The notes beneath the pieces were generated by a model. The model was not told where the DNA came from. It saw nothing but the letters and a program-made list of their open reading frames with translations, and searched no databases. Source: Rhodothermales bacterium (GTDB lineage Bacteria > Bacteroidota > Rhodothermia > Rhodothermales > VXPQ01). Taken from it: a stretch of DNA of 64,000 nt. Both the position numbers and the translations under genes were made by a program. Location: NCBI GenBank assembly GCA_951812345.1, contig OX638295.1, positions 1,832,965 to 1,896,964 of the forward strand. Direction: 5' to 3'. Numbering within the stretch: the first letter of the stretch is position 1; every line of letters begins with the position of its first letter. Positions 46,106-54,173 of this stretch are shown one piece after another.

Positions 46106-47063
46106 ACCGCCACACGTCCCGAAGCAGGTACCGCGGGCGGCCTTTCACTTCTTCGTACACCCGCGCCAGATACGCTCCGGTCACGCCGAGAAAAAACAAC
46201 TGCACTCCCCCGAAAAAGAACGCGGCGAAGATAAGCGACGTCCAGCCGGGAACGACGCCGCCGAACGCATATTTCTGCAGCAGCGCCCAGGCGATGCCCA
46301 CCATCGACAGGAGGGCAATAGTCATTCCGACGCCTATGGCATACCATAGCGGCTTCTGAGAGAACGACGTAATGCTATCGACGGCAAGGCGAAGCGATTT
46401 CCGGAAAGAATATTTGGGACGGCCCGCTGCGCGAGGAGGCCGCCGGTACCGGATTCCCGTCTGCTCGAAACCCAGCCAGGCAATCAGCCCCCGCACGAAC
46501 GGCTGGCTCTCGCCAAGACGGCGGTAGGCGTCCAGTACGGGACGGCTCACCAACCGGAAATCCCCCGTATCTCTCGGGGCCTGCACATCCGTCATGTGGT
46601 TGAAGAAGCGGTAGAACAGCCAGGCCGTGGCGCGCTTGAACACCGTTTCCCCCTCCCGCTCCTCACGGAGACCGTACACGACATCGTACCCTTCCCGCCA
46701 TTTGTCGATCATCTTCGCGGCCACTGAAAGCGGGTCCTGCAAATCCGCATCCATGATAATCGCGGCGTCCGCGGTTACGAATTCCATGCCCGCCGTAATG
46801 GCGATCTGGTGGCCGAAATTGCGCGAAAATTGCAGCAGCACATAGCCGGATTTGCCGGCGGTGAGCGCGCGCACCTTTTCTGCGGTACCGTCCCGGCTGC
46901 CGTCGTCCACGAGAATCACTTCCACAACTTCCGGATGCGCTTCCCGAAAGGCCTCGATCTCCCTGATAAGGAGCGGTGCTACCGCCTCCTCATTGTAGAG
47001 AGGCGCCACAAGCGCCACCGTACGGCGGGATACGGATTTCGATGTGCCTTCCGAGTGGTCCAT
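46074..47063 (-). CDS. Family 2 glycosyltransferase, polyprenyl-phosphate type
   Basis: About 329 residues. GT-A domain with VALVAPLYNEE, VILVDDGSRDGT, FSRNFGHQIAITAGM, and the DxD-type IIMDADLQDPL; PRDTGDFRLVSRPVL is the family acceptor motif. Two C-terminal transmembrane helices follow (about 240-262 and 275-300). This matches the GtrB/ArnC/DPM1-like group, which loads a sugar onto undecaprenyl phosphate at the inner membrane. The start at 47063 (MDHSEG) is preferred over 47105. The PorV-like gene is directly upstream. Confidence 0.9.
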   Translation of the reverse strand: MDHSEGTSKSVSRRTVALVAPLYNEEAVAPLLIREIEAFREAHPEVVEVILVDDGSRDGTAEKVRALTAGKSGYVLLQFSRNFGHQIAITAGMEFVTADAAIIMDADLQDPLSVAAKMIDKWREGYDVVYGLREEREGETVFKRATAWLFYRFFNHMTDVQAPRDTGDFRLVSRPVLDAYRRLGESQPFVRGLIAWLGFEQTGIRYRRPPRAAGRPKYSFRKSLRLAVDSITSFSQKPLWYAIGVGMTIALLSMVGIAWALLQKYAFGGVVPGWTSLIFAAFFFGGVQLFFLGVTGAYLARVYEEVKGRPRYLLRDVWRSNGDSGDAPA

Positions 47064-47105
47064 GCCGGCATATCCGGGAAAAAGAGGTCCCGCAATATAC
47101 GGCAA

Positions 47106-48203
47106 TCATTCGGCGGCGCGCCGCCATGCCGCGCGCGCCAGTACGACCCGGGCCGATATGCGATGGGTATAGCCGAGATCGGAAGCAAGGCCCGCAAAAT
47201 TTCCGAACCCGTAATTGATAGCCAGTCGGCCCAGATGCAAGCCCGCTCCTACCGTCGGGGCAGCGTCCCAGCCGTCTCGCTCGGATTTGAGGATATCGGT
47301 AAATCCTGCGCGCAGCGCCATGACGTTCCGAAAACCGTATTCCACGCCCAGACGAGGATGATACGATACCCCTCCTGTGTGCAGCGCATAGGCTTGCTGC
47401 CCCTCGAAAGCCATATCCACATCCAGCCCCAGAGTGACATGATGCGCCCCAAAGTTCAGGACATAGCCCGATCCGAGCCGCAGAAGCGGCAGCACGGTCT
47501 CCACGCCGCCCTTGGGAATCGTTTGGCCAAAAACATCCTCGATGTTCGAAAGAAGATCCCGATTTACGTTCCAGGATTGTCTCATACCGGCAGCGTCCTG
47601 CACGTTGACCCCCGCCATGAACGCTCCGCGCCGATACAGCCCCCCTACATCGAAACTGTATCCCCAGGCATCGGCGAAATCACCAATGCTTCGGCGGATG
47701 ATCTTCGCGGTCACGCCGGCGGCAAGGTTCGTACGCACAAGGCGGGCATAGCTTACGAAAAACGCTGCATCCGCCGCCGAAAAACTGGAAATGTGTTCTT
47801 CGGGATGGGGTCGAGGCTGGTTGCGCTCAGGATCCCATGCATCGAGCGTGTTTTTTATATCGTTCACCCCGCTCCGGAAGAACGAGGCTCCCAGTGTCGA
47901 ACGGGCATTGACGGGCCACGCAACAGCCCCGTAATCGAACGAAACGATCCCGGCAAAGCGCTCGGCATGCATGTATTCGACTTCGGGAAACACCGTCCGG
48001 CTGAGACCGGCGGGATTCCAGTAGCCTGCGCTCACATCGTCCGCCAGCGCGATATGGGCTCCTCCCATACCCAGCGCCCGGCCGCCGGCGCCGGTTGCAA
48101 GAAAATCCGCTCCATGGCTAACCACCTGCTGTCCCTCGGCAGGCGCCGCCGTGAGCAGGGCTACAAAAAGGCTTGCACAAAAAAACGATCGGCCTGCGGT
48201 CAT
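47106..48203 (-). CDS. PorV/PorQ-family outer-membrane protein
   Basis: 365 residues with a signal peptide (SFFCASLFVALLTAAPAEGQ). The family signature is complete: DFLATGAGGRALGMGGAHIALADDVSAGYWNPAGLSR. The rest alternates beta strands, with YARLVRTNLAAGVTAKII and a C-terminal strand RVVLARAAW. PorV proteins are 14-stranded barrels that shuttle T9SS cargo from the translocon to the attachment complex. Cargo with a sorting domain exists in this window at 31834. It precedes the glycosyltransferase gene on the same strand. Confidence 0.88.
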   Translation of the reverse strand: MTAGRSFFCASLFVALLTAAPAEGQQVVSHGADFLATGAGGRALGMGGAHIALADDVSAGYWNPAGLSRTVFPEVEYMHAERFAGIVSFDYGAVAWPVNARSTLGASFFRSGVNDIKNTLDAWDPERNQPRPHPEEHISSFSAADAAFFVSYARLVRTNLAAGVTAKIIRRSIGDFADAWGYSFDVGGLYRRGAFMAGVNVQDAAGMRQSWNVNRDLLSNIEDVFGQTIPKGGVETVLPLLRLGSGYVLNFGAHHVTLGLDVDMAFEGQQAYALHTGGVSYHPRLGVEYGFRNVMALRAGFTDILKSERDGWDAAPTVGAGLHLGRLAINYGFGNFAGLASDLGYTHRISARVVLARAAWRRAAE

Positions 48204-48255
48204 AAAACGCTCGCTTGCTGGGGTGAAGTGCTACCGTTGATCAGGGCATCTGTAA

Positions 48256-48966
48256 CTATGTCGCCTGCGGCACGCTCCGGTCCGGATTACGATCCACGCT
48301 CTGGTGTCGTATATCCACGCCTTCCACCAGAAATACGACGACTTTGCCAATGTTTTTTGCATGATCGGCCATGCGTTCGACCGACTTGCCGATATGAACG
48401 AGATGTATAATTTCATCGGCCTGATCGGGATAGGTCCGAATAAGCTGCCCGGTCGTAGTAATCATTTCTTCGTACAGCCGATCCACACGTTGGTCGTACG
48501 CTATGATTTGACGCGCCAGGAACTGATCTCTCCGGAAAAAAGCCTCATGCACATTTCGCAACATCCAGCGTACCTCGTCTGCCATTTCCCGAATGTTCGT
48601 CTCCGCCACCAGCTCCGCGGAAAGGCCGTTCACGCACACATGCTTGGCGAGATTTTTGGCGTGATCGCCTACCCGCTCCAGGTCCGTATTGATCTTGACC
48701 GCCGAAATAATGAGCCGCAGATCGACCGCAACAGGAGTAAACAAGGCAAGGATGCGCTCGCACTGATAATCCACCTCCAATTCGAGCCGGTCCACATCGT
48801 CATCCCGTACCCGTACCTGCTCGGCCAGCTTCAGATCGTTGCTGGACATCGCATTAATAGCGTCGGCTACCTGCTCCTCGACCAGCTCCGACATATCGGA
48901 AAGCAACTGGCGGAGAACCGCCAACTCGTCGTCGAAGTGCCGATTTGATTGTACTTGCATCGCCAT
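48256..48966 (-). CDS. phoU: Phosphate transport regulator PhoU
   Basis: 236 residues with two three-helix PhoU bundles. FDDELAVLRQLLSDMSELVEEQV opens the first repeat, and the metal-binding-type motifs appear as VRDDDVDRLELEVD and DLRLIISAVKINTDLERVGDHAKNLAKH. The second repeat has RMADHAKNIGKVVVFLVEG. It links the Pst transporter to PhoR signalling and limits phosphate uptake. Last gene of the pst operon, 72 bp after pstB. An alternative start is ATG 48960. Confidence 0.95.
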   Translation of the reverse strand: MAMQVQSNRHFDDELAVLRQLLSDMSELVEEQVADAINAMSSNDLKLAEQVRVRDDDVDRLELEVDYQCERILALFTPVAVDLRLIISAVKINTDLERVGDHAKNLAKHVCVNGLSAELVAETNIREMADEVRWMLRNVHEAFFRRDQFLARQIIAYDQRVDRLYEEMITTTGQLIRTYPDQADEIIHLVHIGKSVERMADHAKNIGKVVVFLVEGVDIRHQSVDRNPDRSVPQAT

Positions 48967-49038
48967 GAATCAATTTCCGCATTGATTGAGGGACAGGCGA
49001 CAAAACATCAGGCAAAACAACCGGATCGGCATGCCGGC

Positions 49039-49854
49039 CTAACCGAACCTGCCGGTGATATAATCTTCCGTGTGCTTCTGCGCCGGACGAGTGAAAAGTT
49101 GGTCGGTGGCATCGGCCTCAACCAGCTCGCCCATATAGAAAAATGCGGTGTGGTCGCTGATTCTTCCGGCCTGCTGCATGTTATGAGTAACGATAATGAT
49201 GGTATAGCGTTCCTTCAGTTGCAGAATTGTTTCCTCCAGTTTGGCCGTGGCGATCGGATCCAGGGCGCTCGCCGGTTCGTCCATCAACACGACATCCGGG
49301 GCCACAGCCAGCGTACGGGCAATGCACAGACGCTGCTGCTGCCCCCCGCTAAGGCTGTAGGCCTGCGCATTGAGGCGATCCTTCACTTCGTCCCAAAGCG
49401 CCGCTTTCCGGAGGCATTCCTCCACAAGATCGTTTTCCTTGCCTTTGTAGCCGTTGACGCGCGCGCCCCAGATCACGTTTTCGGAAATCGTCTTGGGAAA
49501 CGGGTTCGGCTTCTGGAACACCATCCCGATGCGTCGGCGCACCATGACCGGGTCTGCGTTACGGTAAATGTCCCGCCCGTCAATGAGCACCCGGCCCTCG
49601 AGGCGCGTGCCCGGAATAAGCTCGTTCATCCGGTTCAAACAACGCAAAAGCGTGCTCTTCCCGCAGCCGGAAGGACCAATGAATGCGGTCACTTTGTTGG
49701 GCTGGATGTTCAGGGAAACATCCTTGAGCACATGGTTCGTGCCGTACCAGAAGTCAAGGTTCTCCACACGCACCTTGGCTTCCTCCAATACGGCTTGCCC
49801 GTTGGTCATCGGCGCAGTCAGTTCGTTCGTTTCCGTAGAATATTGCGTTTCCAT
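49039..49854 (-). CDS. pstB: Phosphate ABC transporter ATP-binding protein PstB
   Basis: 271 residues. Walker [10 protein letters not shown], the family-specific [23 protein letters not shown] (Q-loop), signature [14 protein letters not shown], Walker [14 protein letters not shown], and H-loop VTHNMQQA are intact; the ending [16 protein letters not shown] is diagnostic for PstB. It energises phosphate import with PstA and PstC. It lies 18 bp after pstA. The first 20 residues are a non-conserved extension. Confidence 0.97.
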   Translation of the reverse strand: METQYSTETNELTAPMTNGQAVLEEAKVRVENLDFWYGTNHVLKDVSLNIQPNKVTAFIGPSGCGKSTLLRCLNRMNELIPGTRLEGRVLIDGRDIYRNADPVMVRRRIGMVFQKPNPFPKTISENVIWGARVNGYKGKENDLVEECLRKAALWDEVKDRLNAQAYSLSGGQQQRLCIARTLAVAPDVVLMDEPASALDPIATAKLEETILQLKERYTIIIVTHNMQQAGRISDHTAFFYMGELVEADATDQLFTRPAQKHTEDYITGRFG

Positions 49855-49872
49855 AGAATATAGGATGTATGC

Positions 49873-50751
49873 TTATCGCAATCGGTACTTCTCGAAGTGA
49901 TTCCGCAACAGAATCGCACTCAGATTCATGAGAAAGAGCACGATCATCAGGATAACGATGCCCGCGGCGGCCAAACTCTGGAAGTCCGCTTGCGGACGCG
50001 CTGTCCAGTTGAATATTTGTATGGGCAGCACGGTAAACGGATCCAGCGCACTGGTGGGAAGGAACGCGATGAAGGTCAGGGCGCCAATCATAATGAGGGG
50101 CGCCGTTTCTCCGATAGCCCGGCTTAATGCAAGAATCACCCCGGTCATGATGCTTGGGGCCGACATGGGCAACAGATGACTCCAGACGACCTGCCGGCGC
50201 GTAGCGCCAAGCGCAAAGGCGCTCTCCCGAATACCCGACGGGATAGCGCGCAACGCCTCCTGGGCGCTGATAATGATAATGGGCAAAATCAACAAAGCCA
50301 TGGTCAGGGCGCCTGCAAGCAGGCTGCGACCGAGGGCGAAGAAGCGCACGAAAAGCGTCAGGCCCAGAATGCCGTAGACCACCGAGGGAATGCCCGCAAG
50401 GTTGTTGATGTTGATCTGGATCAGTTTCAGAAACCAGCCCCGGGGCGCATACTCTTCAAGATACAGGGCCGAGGCCACCCCGATGGGTACCGATATGCCC
50501 GCCGTGAGCAGAATCATCCAGATGGAGCCGACTATAGCCGACTTGATCCCGGCCCGCTCCGGGATGCGCGAGGGAAAACGGGTCAGGAAGTCCCAGTCGA
50601 GCCATTGCGCTCCCTGCATGACGACATCCACAAGCAGCGTGATGAGCACCACCAGTCCGGACACGGTGGCCACAAACAGCAAGCCGCTGAAAATCAGCCC
50701 TCTGCGGCGCCGGCGCTCAATGCGTTCGTCGTATCGTTGCGAGGAGATCAC
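49873..50751 (-). CDS. pstA: Phosphate ABC transporter permease PstA
   Basis: 292 residues with six transmembrane helices. The PstA-typical segments are ISVPIGVASALYLEEYAP, the GIPSVVYGILGL loop, and the ABC-coupling EAL-type loop EALRAIPSGIRESAFALGATRRQVVWSHLLP. It pairs with PstC to form the phosphate channel. The start lies 3 bp after the pstC stop. Confidence 0.96.
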   Translation of the reverse strand: MISSQRYDERIERRRRRGLIFSGLLFVATVSGLVVLITLLVDVVMQGAQWLDWDFLTRFPSRIPERAGIKSAIVGSIWMILLTAGISVPIGVASALYLEEYAPRGWFLKLIQININNLAGIPSVVYGILGLTLFVRFFALGRSLLAGALTMALLILPIIIISAQEALRAIPSGIRESAFALGATRRQVVWSHLLPMSAPSIMTGVILALSRAIGETAPLIMIGALTFIAFLPTSALDPFTVLPIQIFNWTARPQADFQSLAAAGIVILMIVLFLMNLSAILLRNHFEKYRLR

Positions 50752-50754
50752 GGA

Positions 50755-51705
50755 TCAGTACTGTTCGCGGTATCTGCGGATGATGAAGTTCGCCAGGAAA
50801 TTCATGCTCAGGGTCATCAGAAACAGCACCAGGCCGACGGCGAAAAGGCTGTAGAACTCGACGGTCCCCTGCGGGGTGTCTCCCAGGCTCACGTTTACGA
50901 TGAAAGCCGTCATGGTCTGCACCGATTCCATGGGATTCGCCGTGAGATTGGGCATGGCTCCGGCGGCCAGCGTTACGATCATCGTTTCGCCGACAGCGCG
51001 GCTAAGCGCCAGAATAAAACTCGCCACGATGCCGCTGATCGCACCCGGAACCATGACCCGCAACACCACCTCGATCCGGGTGGCGCCGAGCGCATAGGCC
51101 CCCTCGGCAAGCGAACGGGGCACCGCGCGAATCGCATCTTCGCTCAAGGAAGACACCATGGGGATGATCATGACGCCTACCACAATGCCCGCGCTGAGCG
51201 CATTGTAGATATTGAGGCCCGGGATAAACGTCTGCAGCAAGGGCGTCACGAAGGTCAGCGCGAAATAGCCGTAGACGACGGTCGGTATGCCTGCAAGCAG
51301 TTCAAGCCCCGGCTTCAGCACCTTGCGTATGCGCGAGGGGGCGTACTCGGCGATGAAAATCGCGCTCATGAGCCCGATAGGAAGCGCCACAATGGCTGCA
51401 ATGACGGTAATGAGAAGCGTACCCGACAACAGGGGCCATATCCCGAAATGCTTCTCTGTGAACTGCGGAGTCCATCGCGTTTCGGTCAGAAACTCGACGA
51501 TGGAAACCTCTGCAAAGAAGTTCAGCGATTCAAAAACGAGGACGGCGGCAATGCCCAGCGTGGTCAGCACGCTGATCAGCGCGCATAAGCCCAAGGCATA
51601 CTCGACCACCCGTTCTTTCGGGCTGCGGAACACGTTGACGGACAGGTCCGCACCGCCGGGCGCCCCCGGAAGCGATTTTTTCGACACGTGCTGTGAGGCG
51701 GCCAT
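50755..51705 (-). CDS. pstC: Phosphate ABC transporter permease PstC
   Basis: 316 residues with six transmembrane helices. Diagnostic parts include LPIGLMSAIFIAEYAP, ELLAGIPTVVYGYFAL, the coupling loop DAIRAVPRSLAEGAYALGATRIEVVLRVMVP, and RAVGETMIVTLAAG. It forms the inner-membrane phosphate channel with PstA. It lies 16 bp after pstS and 3 bp before pstA, so translation is likely coupled. Confidence 0.96.
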   Translation of the reverse strand: MAASQHVSKKSLPGAPGGADLSVNVFRSPKERVVEYALGLCALISVLTTLGIAAVLVFESLNFFAEVSIVEFLTETRWTPQFTEKHFGIWPLLSGTLLITVIAAIVALPIGLMSAIFIAEYAPSRIRKVLKPGLELLAGIPTVVYGYFALTFVTPLLQTFIPGLNIYNALSAGIVVGVMIIPMVSSLSEDAIRAVPRSLAEGAYALGATRIEVVLRVMVPGAISGIVASFILALSRAVGETMIVTLAAGAMPNLTANPMESVQTMTAFIVNVSLGDTPQGTVEFYSLFAVGLVLFLMTLSMNFLANFIIRRYREQY

Positions 51706-51721
51706 GCGTCTGTGAAATACC

Positions 51722-52813
51722 CTATTCGCTCACAGGTTGGGAGACAAGCGAATCGGATGCCTCGGAGTCAGGCTCTCCGGACGATAATTCCGCAGGCATG
51801 TACCGCGTCAGGAGTTCGCGCATGGTAACGCCCACATGCGCTTCTTCGCCGAACATGGTGCCTGTGACCCGGCGCTCGAAGCGCTCCAGCACGAGATCGT
51901 ATTCCTCGGCGGTGAGCGGGACATACCCCACTTCCCCGGCCAGCTCTCGGGCACGGGTAATGTAAAAATGGACAAATTCCCGGACAATCTCTTGTTCGGC
52001 GGCAACGGGGCGCACATAGATGAAAAGCGCGCGGGAAAGCGGCGCATACGTGCCGTTTTCGACCGTGGCGGGCGTAGGCAACACGCACCCCTCCCCATTC
52101 TCCGGATCGCCGTCATCGATGGCCAGTAATTTGAGCCGCTCCGCGTTTTCCTCGTAATAGGCGATGCCGAAAAATCCAAGGGCATGGGGATCGCCGGAAA
52201 CACCCTGCACAAGCACGTTGTCATCCTCGCTCGCCGTAAAATCGGACCGGCTCGCGCCCGACTCGCCCGCCACGGCTTCGGTAAAATAATCGTACGTACC
52301 GCTGTCCGTGCCGGGACCATACAGGGCAAGCTCGCGATCGGGAAAACCGGGACGCACCTCGCTCCAGTTGTTGATCTGACTGCCGGGCTCCCAGATCGCC
52401 TGCAGTTCGTCCACCGTCAGACAATCGGCCCAATCGTTGTCGGGATGCACGACCACCACCAAACCGTCGTACGCCACCGGCAACTCGATAAAATCGATCC
52501 CGTCGCGCGAAGCCAGTTCCAGCTCGCTGGATTTGATGACCCGGGAGGCATCGTTTATATCGGTCTCGCCCCGGAGAAATTTGCTGAATCCGCCGCCCGT
52601 GCCGCTGACGCCCACCGTGACCCGGGCCTGCCCATGGGCAATCATGAATTCTTCGGCGACGGCCTCCGTAATCGGATACACCGTGCTGGACCCGTCTATC
52701 TGCACAGCGCCGGAGAGTTCGCCCTCGACGGCGCCTCCCCCGCAGCCGCTTGCTGCTATCAGACAAACAGGCAGGAGAAAAAGCAGCGCAGCATGCCGTA
52801 TGGAACGTTTCAT
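51722..52813 (-). CDS. pstS: Phosphate-binding lipoprotein PstS
   Basis: 363 residues with a lipoprotein signal ([15 protein letters not shown], Cys near residue 24). Phosphate-site motifs: [12 protein letters not shown], the [25 protein letters not shown] block, and [14 protein letters not shown]. It captures phosphate in the periplasm for PstCAB. It is first in a five-gene operon pstS-C-A-B-phoU reading leftwards. A possible Pho-box lies 120 bp upstream, and a dispersed repeat about 205 bp upstream. Confidence 0.96.
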   Translation of the reverse strand: MKRSIRHAALLFLLPVCLIAASGCGGGAVEGELSGAVQIDGSSTVYPITEAVAEEFMIAHGQARVTVGVSGTGGGFSKFLRGETDINDASRVIKSSELELASRDGIDFIELPVAYDGLVVVVHPDNDWADCLTVDELQAIWEPGSQINNWSEVRPGFPDRELALYGPGTDSGTYDYFTEAVAGESGASRSDFTASEDDNVLVQGVSGDPHALGFFGIAYYEENAERLKLLAIDDGDPENGEGCVLPTPATVENGTYAPLSRALFIYVRPVAAEQEIVREFVHFYITRARELAGEVGYVPLTAEEYDLVLERFERRVTGTMFGEEAHVGVTMRELLTRYMPAELSSGEPDSEASDSLVSQPVSE

Positions 52814-52932
52814 CGATATTGCCGGGATAACGGTCGAGAAGAAAAGGAATAGCGTGCAGGAGCAGGCTCAAACGCTCTCTGACGCAGGGATCGAACAGAC
52901 CGGTATACGTTAGCAAACAACAAGTCAGGGAG

Positions 52933-52949
52933 TGTTACCGAAATGTTAA
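52933..52949 (-). promoter_or_regulatory. Candidate Pho box upstream of pstS
   Basis: On the minus strand, TTAACA, five bases, then GTAACA form two direct hexamers with an 11-bp period. This matches the Bacillus-type PhoP box (TT(A/T)ACA repeats) better than the enterobacterial one. It lies 120 bp before pstS. No PhoB/PhoR gene is in the window. Assignment is by pattern and context only. Confidence 0.4.
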
Positions 52950-53017
52950 TTTGCCTGATCTTGACAATAAGCCGGGGCAGGAGGCATCACCGTCTCCCTG
53001 TCAAGCCGAAGCAATAT

Positions 53018-53163
53018 AGGATACTCTGATCAAAACCACTTCGCTCAGCGCTTCGCTTTCCTGCGTAAATGACGTTATAATTATGCGAAAAACGCTGCAA
53101 GATTCGGGCGTTGCGAGCGTGACGCGCCCTTCGGAAGGCTGCGAGGAGGCATCCCGGCATCCT
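53018..53163 (-). repeat. Dispersed repeat, reverse orientation, left part deleted
   Basis: It begins AGGATACTCTGATCAAAACC, the reverse complement of the right end of complete copies, followed by ACTTCGCTCAGCGCTTCGC. The type 2 loop (ATGCGAAAAACGCTGCAAGA) and the CGAGCGTGACGCGCCCTTCG arm follow. The inner stem is missing and the far end is a degenerate GGCATCCT. The right end points toward pstS. Apart from the repeat and the Pho box, the 437-bp gap 52814-53250 shows nothing I can name. Confidence 0.85.
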
Positions 53164-53250
53164 TAACGGAACGGGACCCGCCGCCTCCCGTTCCATCCGC
53201 ACAAGGCAGGCAAACGACACGCCGCCCCTCTGGACCATGCCGCAACCATC

Positions 53251-54171
53251 ATGCCCCGACTCGACCATGTCGGCATAGCGACGACAGATACCGATCGCGT
53301 ACTCGAGGTGCTCCGCGATCTGCTGGGCGAATCGCGCTACTTGTCCGAAACGCTCGAAAGGGACGGAATACAGGTCTCTTTAGTGTCAAGCGGAACCGCG
53401 GAACTCGAACTGCTCGAAGCGCTCGACGAAACCTCGCCGGTTGCCCGATTCCTTCGCAAGCGGGGCGGCGGCCTGCATCACCTCGCCTTTGAAGTCGAAG
53501 ATATCGACGATATGCACCGGCGCGCCCGCGAAGCGGGCTACGAACCGATCGACCCGGCGCCGCGTCCCGGCGCAGGCGGCAAAACAATCTTTTTCTTACA
53601 TCCCAGGCAGACATCCAATATCCTGATTGAGTTTTGCAGCCATGCGGAACCCTGTCTGGACCCGGTAAAAGGCCCTCTGCCGGAAGGGGTCCAGCGTGTT
53701 TTTATCGCCCCAGGATCGTCGGCGCAAACGCCCTGCCTGTACGTAACGGGCTCGTCTCCGCCTTCCCCGGACCCGCACCAACTTGCCCGGCAATTGACGC
53801 CGGGCAGAGTGTGCATGGTTGCGCATATCGAATCCGGCGCCTCCCCGGATATTGCCGCGCTTATCGACAGGCTCGGCGCTCCGTCCGTGCATCTGCTTGC
53901 ACAGGGCCTGTCCGCGAAAACGCTTCTGCACACGGCCAAAACCGATTCCCGCATTCATGCGGTCGTAGTGACGGACCCGGACGAATTCGAGACCCTGGAG
54001 GATATCCCTGCGGGCCTGTTCCTCATAACCGCGGACAACGAAGCAGGCCTCCGCACAGCAACAGCTCTGCGCGCCCGGCATGCCACCGTCGGGATCGCCG
54101 CGGTTTCCGATCCTTGTCTGCGCATGGCCCTTATCGAACGGTATTTGGCCTCGCAATCCGATCCGGCGTAG
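53251..54171 (+). CDS. mce: Methylmalonyl-CoA epimerase fused to a hydrolase-like domain
   Basis: 306 residues. Residues 1-133 are a complete vicinal-oxygen-chelate methylmalonyl-CoA epimerase: LDHVGIATTD (metal His), GGGLHHLAFEVEDI (second His), HPRQTSNILIEFC (Glu). Residues about 150-306 form a separate domain resembling an alpha/beta hydrolase core (VCMVAHIESGA, VHLLAQGLSAKTLLHTA, HAVVVTDPDEFETLEDIPAGLFLITADNEAGL) but without a GxSxG nucleophile. Stand-alone epimerases are usually 130-150 residues, so this is a fusion. The first part interconverts (S)- and (R)-methylmalonyl-CoA. uvrC starts 2 bp after its stop. Confidence 0.85.
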   Translation: MPRLDHVGIATTDTDRVLEVLRDLLGESRYLSETLERDGIQVSLVSSGTAELELLEALDETSPVARFLRKRGGGLHHLAFEVEDIDDMHRRAREAGYEPIDPAPRPGAGGKTIFFLHPRQTSNILIEFCSHAEPCLDPVKGPLPEGVQRVFIAPGSSAQTPCLYVTGSSPPSPDPHQLARQLTPGRVCMVAHIESGASPDIAALIDRLGAPSVHLLAQGLSAKTLLHTAKTDSRIHAVVVTDPDEFETLEDIPAGLFLITADNEAGLRTATALRARHATVGIAAVSDPCLRMALIERYLASQSDPA

Positions 54172-54173
54172 GC

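Noticed and set aside
48229-48252. GAAGTGCTACCGTTGATCAGGGCATCTGT between the PorV-like gene and phoU as a repeat remnant
   Set aside because: The similarity to the right terminus is partial and short and no paired left end exists. It could be a very old relic, but this cannot be supported.
50176-51588. Long plus-strand open frame opposite pstA and pstC
   Set aside because: The product is His/Gln/Arg-rich and without motifs, and the minus strand encodes clear PstA and PstC. It is an antisense shadow.
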